From: Pseudomethylobacillus aquaticus
GTDB taxonomy: Bacteria; Pseudomonadota; Gammaproteobacteria; Burkholderiales; Methylophilaceae
Direction: 5' to 3'
Assembly: GCF_003730115.1 (NCBI RefSeq)
Contig: NZ_RJVP01000001.1
Coordinates: 620,001-684,000, forward strand
Length of the DNA stretch: 64,000 nt
Of this stretch, positions 9,701-17,405 are shown piece by piece. The notes below the pieces were generated by a model that did no database searches, was not told where the DNA came from, and saw only the letters and a list, made by a program, of their open reading frames with translations. Each line of letters begins with the position of its first letter. Position 1 is the first letter of the stretch. The translations under genes and the position numbers were made by a program.

Positions 9701-11157
9701 TCAAAGTCTATTTCAGTAGACTCAAAATCATAATTAATTACCGCCACGACATCTTTCAAGTGTGTTTGCAGTAACATCAACGATGAAAAGTAGTTGAAAA
9801 CATCGTTAAATGCCGACCTTAACAACCCTGCTGAATTAGTGGCCGGGTTAACCCCGCCAGCCCCATTACCTGCGCCTTGCACAAATTGCTCGCCAAACAA
9901 TTTCTCCATAAAAACTAATTGCCTAGCATCAATATTGGGGCCTCTGCTTGAGGCGGCGATGTCATCCACACCAGCCCATTTGTAGAGCAATTCCGTGAAC
10001 ACCTCATTGCGCAACTGGCTTTTTGCAGGGTCGGCAAACGCTTCAACTAAAGCTTTTAATTCACCACTGCTGTCGCGCATGATGGCCTGATGTAAATCGT
10101 GCAGCTGTCCGTAACCGCGCAAATAAGGCAATGAGGCCACTTCAGGCGAGACCTCAACCCAGTCTTCTGCGATGGCGTTCATTTTGTCGACACCAAACCA
10201 CACGTCCGTGGCATGACCAGTGCTGCCATCGGCCCTGGTAAAACTGCCCAGCTGTTTATGCGCATTACCATTGACATCGATGGCGGTGGAATTTGCGTAG
10301 CTGAGATTGATGCTTTGCACACCAGCTTCCTCAAGTGATATCACCTCGCCATCACTGTGGTAGCCGTCTCCATTCGCGTCTTTCCATACCTGAAGGCTGG
10401 CCCAAGCCACATCACCACTATCTAGCTTACCGTCGGCATTACCGCCGTTAGCAACAGCATCTAAATCTTTCAGCGCTTCAAAACCATTCGCGGCGAGTTG
10501 ACCATTACTTAGCAGGGTGTTGTTGCCAAACAGCTCACGGCCAGTGTCGATGTAACCACTTCCATCCACATCGCGCACCAGCAATCCATCATCTTTGCCT
10601 ACCCAGCCTGTGCTTTCGGCAAAACCATTACCATCATGGTCAAACCAGGTGCCTTGGTTGACTGCTTTGGTTTCTACACCGTCACCGTCGAGGTCCAATA
10701 TGATCGGGGAAGTTGTTGCTTTAGCATCGCCGAATTTGGCGCGGGCAGCAGCCAATGTTTCAGCCGAGGCATCGCTTACTAATAATGGGGCCAGCAATTG
10801 AGACCCGCCGATACCTGCTGTAGTCCAAGCAAAAACTTTTGCTGCATTACCTTGAGGACTAACTATTACGCCCAAAGCTGCCCCCATTGTAGCCAAGTTA
10901 CCTGCAGCACTTAATAAGTCACCTCCTGAGGGTAGCTTGCCTTCTTTTGCATCAATTTGAATTTTCCCGAGCGTGACCAATAAAGCGCCGCCGTTTGCAG
11001 CAATAACTCCTATTGGATTTCTTGCTAAATCGGCTGCCGCAGCAAGAGTTTGCGCAATATTATTCAACACTCCAACATTGTCATTTGCTTGCGTTATGTT
11101 TCCTAAACCAGTTTCAACTTGTAACAAAGAGATTATGGCTTCCATATTCAGAGACAT
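6763..11157 (-). CDS. RTX / FrpC-like haemolysin-type calcium-binding protein with five long repeats
   Basis: The 1464-residue protein has three parts. Residues 1 to about 150 are alanine/glycine-rich and helical. Residues about 150 to 350 carry Ca-binding-type loops (DLDGDGVET, DHDGNGFAE, DVDGSGYIDTG, DANGDGYHSDG), as in FrpC/RTX iron-regulated proteins. From about residue 578, five consecutive 145-residue units of RTX-type glycine/aspartate repeats (TGAGNDVLHLF, AGAGNDNISFG) run to about 1300, followed by a hydrophobic-tailed C-terminus. It has no Sec signal peptide, so type I secretion is likely, but no ABC/HlyD/TolC genes are nearby. Base composition is visibly richer in AT than the flanking genes, consistent with acquisition. 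GGGGGAA lies upstream of the start. Function (adhesin, S-layer or toxin-like) cannot be fixed from sequence. Confidence 0.85.
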   Translation of the reverse strand: MSLNMEAIISLLQVETGLGNITQANDNVGVLNNIAQTLAAAADLARNPIGVIAANGGALLVTLGKIQIDAKEGKLPSGGDLLSAAGNLATMGAALGVIVSPQGNAAKVFAWTTAGIGGSQLLAPLLVSDASAETLAAARAKFGDAKATTSPIILDLDGDGVETKAVNQGTWFDHDGNGFAESTGWVGKDDGLLVRDVDGSGYIDTGRELFGNNTLLSNGQLAANGFEALKDLDAVANGGNADGKLDSGDVAWASLQVWKDANGDGYHSDGEVISLEEAGVQSINLSYANSTAIDVNGNAHKQLGSFTRADGSTGHATDVWFGVDKMNAIAEDWVEVSPEVASLPYLRGYGQLHDLHQAIMRDSSGELKALVEAFADPAKSQLRNEVFTELLYKWAGVDDIAASSRGPNIDARQLVFMEKLFGEQFVQGAGNGAGGVNPATNSAGLLRSAFNDVFNYFSSLMLLQTHLKDVVAVINYDFESTEIDFDFTDVFELMNQSIAANQAKGVSNMVDFANALKFVGLSDEYTTVKDYFVLQDPAFEGYFSGNSKAIVLNDDGGIIQFTGGYNHLVSGMDEADMVRLYNMGGSAVNLALGSGDNIVTNGIYSSSSNTPYKDFGGIANITVTTGAGNDVLHLFTGNHIINAGDGNDNISFANGLTIVDAGEGANTITGGTGDHSVVTGAGNDGITLQAGNQTVHAGEGDNNVILIGTGARLVETGMGIDTVRLYNMAGSPVILNLGNSNNTVTNGIYSSTSNTPYKDFGGIANITVTTGAGNDVLHLFAGNHLINAGGGDDQITFGNGFTSVDAGEGDNIVTGGTGDHVVLAGAGDDAITLQGGAQKIVAGSGNNIIKLYQSGDRQITAGDGADAIRLYNMGGSSVNLALGNGDNTVTNGIYSSSSSTPHKDYGGSANITVTTGAGNDVLHLFVGNHFINAGAGNDNISFGNGLTSVDAGEGSNIVTGGTGDHTVVAGVGNDAITLQAGNQSIQAGEGNNNITLIGAGARLIEAGMGSDTVRLYNMGGSSVNLALGSGDNVVTNGIYSSSSSIPYKDYGGLANLAVTTGAGNDVLHLFAGNHSINAGAGNDNISFGNGIANVDAGEGNNVITGGTGNHSLVTGAGNDAITLQGGIQAIAAGGGDNQIKLYEAGDRQITAGDGADAVRLYNMGVSSVNLALGDGDNTVTNGIYSSSSSIPLKDYGGSANIAVTTGAGNDVLQLYAGNHIINAGAGDDNISFGNGKAVIYVGDGNDIVTSGSGNSLLIGARGNDTFTTGNGFDVISFNKGDGQDIINASVGADNTLSLGGSIDYSELSLSKVGSSLILKVGDSDQLTFKDWYLATSNKSIVSLQVITDSLVDFELSGTDALRNNKVEIFNFASLVSQFDADIATNSVNATNWSLTDQRLVNHLQSGSDTEVVGGDLAYLYGINGSLGGMAVSHVNSLISENAFGQIAQLINISSLWQSEELFFS
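7249..9423 (-). repeat. Five tandem 435-bp (145-residue) repeats inside the RTX gene
   Basis: The codons for the RLYNM motif fall at plus-strand positions 9409, 8974, 8539, 8104 and 7669, exactly 435 bp apart each time. Each unit repeats RLYNMxxS, VTNGIYSSSS, KDxGG, VTTGAGNDVLxL, INAG, GNG and ITLQ segments. Units 1 and 3 end in a LIGxGARLxExGMGxDT type, and units 2 and 4 in a KLYxxGDRQITAGDGAD type. The order is therefore A-B-A-B, with a diverged last unit. Confidence 0.93.
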
Positions 11158-11169
11158 GCGACTTTCCCC

Positions 11170-11421
11170 CTAAACAAGTTTGCTTGCTAAAACAATCACA
11201 TGAATTATCAGGAATGTAATCGTGAGCCACTTTGTAAATGAAATTAACCGGAGTAGGCATGTTTGCCGATAACTCAAATCAACAATATTTTTAGTGTTGT
11301 AATTGTTAAGCCAATATTTCGAGGCTAACTCTGGCTTGCAATCTAAATATAGCCAAACACTAAATAGAATGACCTCAACAATTAAACAAATAAGACTATA
11401 AGCTGCAAAAAATTTAAACAT
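11170..11421 (-). CDS. Small membrane protein upstream of the RTX gene
   Basis: The 83-residue protein has two predicted membrane segments (AAYSLICLIVEVILFSVWLYL and a C-terminal LTITFLIIHVIVLA) separated by a polar loop with several aromatic residues. I recognise no family. It ends 12 bp before the RTX start codon, so the two genes are probably co-transcribed and it may be an accessory to the RTX protein. Its AT-rich composition matches the RTX gene rather than the chromosome. Confidence 0.55.
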   Translation of the reverse strand: MFKFFAAYSLICLIVEVILFSVWLYLDCKPELASKYWLNNYNTKNIVDLSYRQTCLLRLISFTKWLTITFLIIHVIVLASKLV

Positions 11422-11489
11422 AGAATGATTATCCTAAAATTGGCTTTCCCGCTTTTCGTCTGAAATCACCCCCACTTCCGTGGAGCCCG

Positions 11490-11585
11490 TCTGATGAAAG
11501 TCCGACAAATTTTAAGGCATTCGCAAAGCTCACCATTTTGCTAACACCGTTAGCTTGATTGGTCGCAATAGGTTGATTGATCTGT
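11490..11585 (-). pseudogene. Duplicated fragment of the RTX gene
   Basis: The plus-strand sequence here closely repeats 9590-9680, inside the RTX gene. Both encode the same peptide on the minus strand (NQxANGVSKMVxFANALKFVGLS here versus NQAKGVSNMVDFANALKFVGLS in the gene). It has no start or domain context and is cut off by a mobile-element end. It is probably left from a second RTX copy or from duplication at the insertion site. Confidence 0.75.
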
Positions 11586-11593
11586 TGATAACG

Positions 11594-11801
11594 TCGGGGG
11601 TGTCCGTAATTTTGTGTAAACGGGGTTTTGGTTAGCGGTAAGACATCCGATTCTCGAACTGGATGATGAACCGGCTCAGCGCTGGCTTCCAATCGGGTAG
11701 CGGCATGGTCTATCTTGCGCAGCTCCCAACTAACGTAGTTCAGGCTAAAGTAGCGGCAGTTTCCTGCCAAATGACCGTTTACACAAAAATTCTTACGCCC
11801 T
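11594..11801. mobile_element. IS256-type remnant or miniature element with both terminal inverted repeats
   Basis: The left end (11594-11622) contains GTCCGTAATTTTGTGTAAAC. The right end (11774-11800) reads inward as CGTAAGAATTTTTGTGTAAAC. The two are imperfect inverted repeats sharing TTTTGTGTAAACGG and resemble IS256-family ends (GTCCGTATAATTGTGTAAA). Only about 150 bp lie between them, with no transposase. I see no clear target-site duplication, so this is a decayed or internally deleted copy. It interrupts the RTX-gene fragment. Confidence 0.6.
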
Positions 11802-11910
11802 CGTATCCAGATTATTCACTGGAGCAAAACGGCTATCTCCATTACCTCCCTGAATCGCCACTAACTTTGTAGACACTGTTTAGCCGATTGATTGAACTGC
11901 TCTTCAAAGT

Positions 11911-12837
11911 CTATCGAATTAACTCGCTGAGCATTTTGCTTTCACGTTTGGTAACGGCCATTGCTAGATAATGGCCGTTCGAGCTTGCTGCAATTCCAGT
12001 TATTTGCCAAAAATCCAGATTGGTGAGTTTTTGTGGTTGGTTCAATCCACAAAACAATTCCTGTTCAAACCAATAATTGTTTTCTCCAAGCACGTAGCAA
12101 ATTTTGTTGGTGTCTTTTGCCTGTAGCAAAAATCCACCTATACCCATTGTTCTCAGTTTCCCATCAGCAAACACCTGAAGTATGTACTCGTTTATGCTTG
12201 AATTTTCATTTCGGTAGATACTACTTTTTCTTGGCGTCGCAGAGATGTACAGCTCTCCATTATCATAAGTTGCAACACTGTTTACCGAATAAAACTCTGC
12301 ATTAGTTAGCTGCCTTGATGTTGACTTCTCTAAATCGTAGACCCATAAATCATATTGGCTGGCCGGAGTTTTGCCTCGGGTTCTAGGCAAACCACGGAAG
12401 TAGTAGATTTTGCTGCCGTCACGTGAGAACGTCGGGAATATCTTGATACCTCCATCATGCGTGAGCTGTTTGAGATTGCTACCATCCACATTGACCAGCG
12501 CCAATTCCGCACCATCTGACCAGTTTTTCTGAGTTGCCGCAGCGTTGAGATTACGCCGGATGATCGCCATGCTGCGATCATCCGGCGCAAAGGTAGCAGA
12601 ATCCCAAGAAAATCCGGCTGCGGGTGTGTAGCGATGATTTTGGCTGGTTTCGACATCGTGCCGCTGTACCCAGTAGTTTCCGTTGTCGTTCAGCCCATAC
12701 AGAATATATCGGCCATCACTGGAGATGGAGAGCGGGTTGGCGGTTAGTTGCATGCCTGTGGGTTTTGCATTGCAGCCCGTCATTGAAAGCAACAGCACTA
12801 GGCAATACAGAATGAGAATATTTGTTTTGATGCTCAC
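11911..12837 (-). CDS. TolB-like beta-propeller lipoprotein
   Basis: The 308-residue protein has a lipoprotein signal with lipobox LSMTGC (cysteine about residue 22). WD40/PD40-like blades of the TolB type follow (SISSDGRYILYG, TFAPDDRSMAI, LTHDGGIKIFPTFSRDGSKIYYF, DLEKSTSRQLTN). It lacks the TolB N-terminal domain and the tol-pal neighbours, so it is not TolB itself. The role is probably protein or ligand binding in the periplasm. The start is GTG with GGGAG nine bases upstream. It lies between two mobile-element remnants and is AT-richer than the core genes. Confidence 0.75.
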   Translation of the reverse strand: MSIKTNILILYCLVLLLSMTGCNAKPTGMQLTANPLSISSDGRYILYGLNDNGNYWVQRHDVETSQNHRYTPAAGFSWDSATFAPDDRSMAIIRRNLNAAATQKNWSDGAELALVNVDGSNLKQLTHDGGIKIFPTFSRDGSKIYYFRGLPRTRGKTPASQYDLWVYDLEKSTSRQLTNAEFYSVNSVATYDNGELYISATPRKSSIYRNENSSINEYILQVFADGKLRTMGIGGFLLQAKDTNKICYVLGENNYWFEQELFCGLNQPQKLTNLDFWQITGIAASSNGHYLAMAVTKRESKMLSELIR

Positions 12838-13101
12838 AGAAGTAGCTCCCGAGCGTTGCTTATATGCAGCATGTTATAAAGATTAGAGGCATCATTTATG
12901 CCAAGAAAATCAAACCAATACGTATGATGGTGCCGATAGTTGCTAGCGCCCGTCTTATGTGGGTTTACATGGGTTGATATATTCACAAAGCTACTAAAGA
13001 TTACTTCAGGCACCTTATTTTGGCTCTTAGAGTAGCTGGATTATGGTTGCAGTCAGCCCCTGCTGGTTAATTACAACCACCACTGTAATCAGTGAGACAC
13101 A

Positions 13102-13400
13102 TTAGGTGATGTCGGTGGCCCAGACTGGACTGACCCCGTTGATCACCCGATTCCTGAGCTGATGCGGATAAATTGGATGTTTGGCATGCCGCTGGCTGGT
13201 GTTGGGCTTGCGGTAAAGCGCCTAGATACTCATTTCTTCATCAGGGGGTCTGCACCTGTTTTCGACCGATGCCATAACCGTCCTGGCGCAGCAAGCACTT
13301 GGCCGCCAGCAAATGGGAACTCCTGGTGCAGTTCACACGGCTCGTGATTAGCATTTGCGCAACATACCGTCTGCAGTAACATCTGGACTAGAGGCGATTT
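13102..13400 (-). mobile_element. IS3-family transposase (OrfB) remnant, frameshifted
   Basis: Read on the minus strand, one frame gives YRKPNTSQRHAKHPIYPHQL and then VWATDIT followed by a stop. These match the HTH_21-to-DDE junction of IS3-group OrfB proteins (YRKPNTS...HPIYPYLLR...QVWATDITYIP). Upstream pieces in other frames give ELHQEFPFAG and GYGIGRK, the preceding conserved blocks. At least two frameshifts and an in-frame stop show it is dead. The stretch 12838-13101 between it and the lipoprotein gene holds nothing I recognise. Confidence 0.75.
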
Positions 13401-13423
13401 TGCCACCTGGACGGGGATGAAGC

Positions 13424-13732
13424 ATGCAGCAGTCAATGTTGGACGCCATACAGCAGTTGCCGGAATACCAGCAGTTGGTCAAAAACCGCAGCCGACTGGC
13501 CTGGACCTTGTCTGCCATCATGTGCAGCGCCTACTTCGGTTTCATCCTGCTGGTCGCCTTTCAGCCTGCGTTCTTCGAGCAGATCGTGTGGGGCGACACT
13601 ATCACCATCGGCTTCCCGCTCGGTATCGGCCTCATCCTGCTGGCGTTCGTGTTGACTGGCATCTATGTGTACGCCGCCAACCGCCAGTTCGACGCACTCA
13701 CGCAGCGCATCCGCGAGCAGGTGCACGCATGA
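13424..13732 (+). CDS. yjcH: DUF485 inner-membrane protein (YjcH-like)
   Basis: The 102-residue protein has two membrane segments ([22 protein letters not shown] and [23 protein letters not shown]) and the DUF485 end, [12 protein letters not shown]. It is normally encoded just before the acetate permease gene, as here, where its TGA overlaps the actP ATG. The exact function is unknown. The start is preceded by GGGGATGA. Confidence 0.92.
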   Translation: MQQSMLDAIQQLPEYQQLVKNRSRLAWTLSAIMCSAYFGFILLVAFQPAFFEQIVWGDTITIGFPLGIGLILLAFVLTGIYVYAANRQFDALTQRIREQVHA

Positions 13733-15450
13733 TGGCGCGCCTGTGCATCAAGACCAGCCTCGCCAAGCTCAACTACATGAAGCTCAACTTTATGAAGCTG
13801 CGCTTTGAGCAATCGGGTCTAACGAAGAGCCGTGCAGCGCTCACCTTGCTGAGCCTCCTGACTCCCGGCCTCGCTTACGCAGACGGCGGCCAGGCAAGTT
13901 CCAGCGCTCATGTGATGTTCATCGTATTCGTGCTGGCCACGCTCGGCATCACGCGCTGGGCCGCCAAACGCACGCATACCTCCAAGGATTTCTACACGGC
14001 AGGTGGTGGCATCAGCGGCTTGCAGAACGGGCTGGCACTGGCTGGTGATTTCATGTCGGCGGCCTCTTTTCTGGGCATCACCGCGCTGGTCTACAGTCGC
14101 GGTTATGACGGCCTGATCTATGCCATCGGCTTTCTGGTGGGCTGGCCGGTGATGATGTTCCTGATGTCGGAACGGCTACGCAATCTGGGCCGCTTCACCT
14201 TTGCCGACGTGACCGCCTACCGCTTCAAGCAGACCCCCATCCGCGTGTTCTCGGCCATCGCCGGCATCTCGGTGGTGATGCTGTACCTGATCGCGCAGAT
14301 GGTAGGCGCGGGGGCGCTGATCCAAACCTTGTTCGGCTTGCGCTTCGAATGGGCGGTGAGCATCGTGGGCGTACTGATCATCGCCTATGTGACCTTTGGC
14401 GGCATGCTGGCCACTACCTGGGTACAGATCATCAAGGCCGTGCTGTTGCTGTGTGGCGCCAGCTTTATGGCGCTGGGCGTGCTGTATCTGTCCGATTTCA
14501 GTTTCGACAAGCTGTTCAGCACGGCTATCCAGCAGCACCCCAAAGGCGCGGCGGTGATGTACACCGGCGGCATGCTGTCCGACCCGGTCAGCGCCATTTC
14601 GCTAGGCATCGCGCTGATGTTCGGTACCGCCGGGCTGCCGCACATCCTGATGCGCTTCTTCACCGTGCCAGACGCACGCGAGGCGCGTAAATCGGTGTTC
14701 TATGCCACAGGCTTCATCGGCTATTTTTATATTCTGACCTTCATCATCGGCATGGGGGCGGTGGCCTTCATCCTCGGCGACCCGGCCTACTTCGGCGCCG
14801 ATGGCCGCATGATAGGCGGCGACAATATGCCCGCGGTGCACCTGGCGCATGCGCTGGGTGGCGACCTGTTCCTGGGCTTCATCTCGGCGGTGGCCTTCGC
14901 CACCATTCTGGCGGTGGTGGCTGGCCTCACATTGGCTGGTGCCGCCGCAATCTCGCACGATTTGTATGCCAATGTCATCAATACACAGGCCAGTGATCAG
15001 CAGGAGATGCTGGTTTCGCGCTGCGCCACGCTCACACTAGGGCTGTTGGCGGTGCTAATGGGCATCGCGTTCCAGAGTCAGAACATCGCCTTCATGGTGG
15101 GCCTGGCATTCACCATCGCCGCCTCCGCCACCTTCCCGGTACTGATCATGTCCATGTTCTGGCGCAATATGACCACACGTGGCGCGGTAGCAGGCGGCTC
15201 GCTGGGGCTGGTGGTGGCCGTGGTGATGGTGATACTGGGCCCTGCGGTGTGGGTGCAGGTGCTGGGGATGGAAACGCCGCTGGTGCCCTACTCCAACCCG
15301 GCGCTGTTCAGTGTGAGCCTGGCGTTTGCCGGCATCTGGCTGTTTTCGGTGACCGACCGCTCTGCGCAAGCCAAACTGGAACGCTCACGCTTCGAAGCAC
15401 AGTTCGTGCGCAGTCAGACCGGCATAGGCGCAGAAGCCGCCAGCCATTAA
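13729..15450 (+). CDS. actP: Cation/acetate symporter (SSS family)
   Basis: The 573-residue sodium:solute symporter has about 13 membrane segments after a signal-like N-terminus ([14 protein letters not shown]). ActP-type signatures are [41 protein letters not shown] and [18 protein letters not shown]. It should import acetate and other short monocarboxylates with a cation. The start overlaps the DUF485 stop (ATGA). The first 40 residues contain short [10 protein letters not shown]-like repeats absent from E. coli ActP, so the true start could lie further downstream. Confidence 0.93.
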   Translation: MMARLCIKTSLAKLNYMKLNFMKLRFEQSGLTKSRAALTLLSLLTPGLAYADGGQASSSAHVMFIVFVLATLGITRWAAKRTHTSKDFYTAGGGISGLQNGLALAGDFMSAASFLGITALVYSRGYDGLIYAIGFLVGWPVMMFLMSERLRNLGRFTFADVTAYRFKQTPIRVFSAIAGISVVMLYLIAQMVGAGALIQTLFGLRFEWAVSIVGVLIIAYVTFGGMLATTWVQIIKAVLLLCGASFMALGVLYLSDFSFDKLFSTAIQQHPKGAAVMYTGGMLSDPVSAISLGIALMFGTAGLPHILMRFFTVPDAREARKSVFYATGFIGYFYILTFIIGMGAVAFILGDPAYFGADGRMIGGDNMPAVHLAHALGGDLFLGFISAVAFATILAVVAGLTLAGAAAISHDLYANVINTQASDQQEMLVSRCATLTLGLLAVLMGIAFQSQNIAFMVGLAFTIAASATFPVLIMSMFWRNMTTRGAVAGGSLGLVVAVVMVILGPAVWVQVLGMETPLVPYSNPALFSVSLAFAGIWLFSVTDRSAQAKLERSRFEAQFVRSQTGIGAEAASH

Positions 15451-15536
15451 GCTTGCCAGCATGGGGATGGCGACGCGCTGTTGCGGCGGGCTAAGGTCGC
15501 ACTACTGGCGGCGCACTACTGACAACTTACTGCTTA

Positions 15537-16151
15537 TTAGCTTCCGCGCTGCTTGCTGCAGCTCATGTAGTTGGAGCCGGTGGGAGAACTCAACATGATG
15601 TTGCCGTTCATGGTATAGGCACGGTGTTTTTCAAAGGTGCCGGATTCGAACACGATGTCCTTGCCATTCTGACGGTACTTGCCTTTGTTGCCATATTTGT
15701 CCGCATAACGGCCAGCGCTGAGGATGTTGACATCGACTAGGGAGTAATTGAGCGTGCTGCCGATCAGGAAATAGCATTGATATTTCCCTGTGGTCACTGC
15801 TTGAGCGCTCACAGGTTCGACTGATGCATGGCCGCTGCCGGCTACCACATCCAGCATGAAGGCAGAATAGGTGTCTTCATAGCTCACGTCGTCCTTCCTG
15901 ACCTTGCAGCCTGAGCCTTGAACGGCGGTCACCGTGGCGGGTTTTCCGCCCGGCGTGATGACGCGCTGACCGACCTGACAGCTCTCCAGCCTGGCGATGT
16001 GCAACGGCGGCTGGCCCTCGAAAAAGTCTGCCGCCAGCGCTGGCACTGCGCTGATAGAAACAAGAATCACCGGGAAAAGTAAGGCGATACCGGGAAATGA
16101 AAACTCAGGGAATACTGACTTGATGACCACGGGTATCAGCTGACGACGCAT
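15537..16151 (-). CDS. Exported protein of unknown function
   Basis: The 204-residue protein has a signal peptide or anchor (GIALLFPVILVSISAVPALAA). An SH3-like stretch follows (CQVGQRVITPGGKPATVTAVQGSGCKVRKD), and then a C-terminal small beta domain (GKYQCYFLIGSTLNYSLVDVNIL ... MSCSKQ) with four cysteines likely to form disulphides. I cannot name the family; the second half resembles small secreted domains that report on envelope stress. It stands alone, convergent with actP. Confidence 0.65.
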   Translation of the reverse strand: MRRQLIPVVIKSVFPEFSFPGIALLFPVILVSISAVPALAADFFEGQPPLHIARLESCQVGQRVITPGGKPATVTAVQGSGCKVRKDDVSYEDTYSAFMLDVVAGSGHASVEPVSAQAVTTGKYQCYFLIGSTLNYSLVDVNILSAGRYADKYGNKGKYRQNGKDIVFESGTFEKHRAYTMNGNIMLSSPTGSNYMSCSKQRGS

Positions 16152-16276
16152 CTCACACCTCCGGACTTGTATGCTTTCACAGCATGTCTGAACAGGAACA
16201 CCTGTTTATTCTGAACATCTTCAAGCACTTCATCACTGCACAAGCACGCCGCGTGATGCGGGGAACAAACACAATA

Positions 16277-16654
16277 TCAGGCGATCTGCGAGAACTCCAG
16301 CGCATTCCCGTCCGGGTCGCGGCAGAACACCGCAGCACGTCCCGACATGCTCATGGTGTAAGCGATGCCAGCTTCATCCAGCGCGGCCTTGATAGGCATG
16401 ACATCGCGCACAGCGAAGGCCAGATGATGGTCACGTCCACCATGCGCAGGCAAGGTCACGTCCTTGTAAGGGTCTGGCACCACCATCAGGTGGATCTGGT
16501 TGGCACCTATGTCATACCAGACACCTGCAAAGCCAAAATCCGGCCGTGCCGGATTCGGGGTCAGGCCCAGTAATCCTTCGTAGAAATCACGTGCACGTTG
16601 CAGGTCGGCGATGATAAGGCCGGCGTGCAGCATGCGGTCGATGGCGATCTTCAT
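16277..16654 (-). CDS. VOC-family (glyoxalase/dioxygenase-fold) protein
   Basis: The 125-residue protein is a single vicinal-oxygen-chelate domain: MLHAGLIIADLQRARDFYEGLLGL, GVWYDIGANQIHLMV, HHLAFAVRDV and FCRDPDGNALEFSQ. The H...H...E pattern of metal ligands is visible. Members range from glyoxalases to fosfomycin-resistance enzymes and binding proteins, and the substrate here cannot be told. It is 1 bp from the upstream DUF486 gene, so the two are co-transcribed. Confidence 0.85.
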   Translation of the reverse strand: MKIAIDRMLHAGLIIADLQRARDFYEGLLGLTPNPARPDFGFAGVWYDIGANQIHLMVVPDPYKDVTLPAHGGRDHHLAFAVRDVMPIKAALDEAGIAYTMSMSGRAAVFCRDPDGNALEFSQIA

Positions 16655-16655
16655 T

Positions 16656-17000
16656 TCATGCAGTCCTGAAAATAAAATAAACCGCGCCCATCAGGCACAG
16701 ACCCGCCCACAGAAAATCGAGCTTGATCGGCTGCTGCATATAGAACAGCGCGAACGGCACGAACACCAGCAGGGTGATGACTTCCTGCAGGATCTTGAGT
16801 TGCGCCAGTGACAGCACGGTGAAACCGATACGGTTGGCGGGCACCTGGAACAGGTACTCGATGGAAGCGATGCCCCAGCTCGCGAGCGCCGCGATGATCC
16901 AGGGTTTGTCGTTGAGATTCTTGAGGTGCGCGTACCAGGCGAACGTCATGAAGACGTTGGCAATGGTCAATAACAGGATGGTCTTGGCCACTGCCGGCAT
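16656..17000 (-). CDS. DMT-like DUF486 membrane protein
   Basis: The 114-residue protein has four membrane segments and the DUF486 signature: NVFMTFAWYAHLK, ASWGIASIEYLFQVPANRIG, LAQLKILQEVITL and FAWYM-type ends. It is a short relative of drug/metabolite transporters and probably works as a dimer. The substrate is unknown. It lies between glnB and the VOC gene on the same strand. Confidence 0.88.
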   Translation of the reverse strand: MPAVAKTILLLTIANVFMTFAWYAHLKNLNDKPWIIAALASWGIASIEYLFQVPANRIGFTVLSLAQLKILQEVITLLVFVPFALFYMQQPIKLDFLWAGLCLMGAVYFIFRTA

Positions 17001-17026
17001 ATTACGTTCTCATGGTTGCATGACGC

Positions 17027-17365
<339 letters not shown>

Positions 17366-17405
17366 TTACGGTCCCCCTAGGATTATTGTAAGACGTCAGC
17401 CGGTG

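Noticed and set aside
11663-11872. 69-residue ORF inside the IS256-type remnant
   Set aside because: It crosses the element end, and no transposase motif is present.
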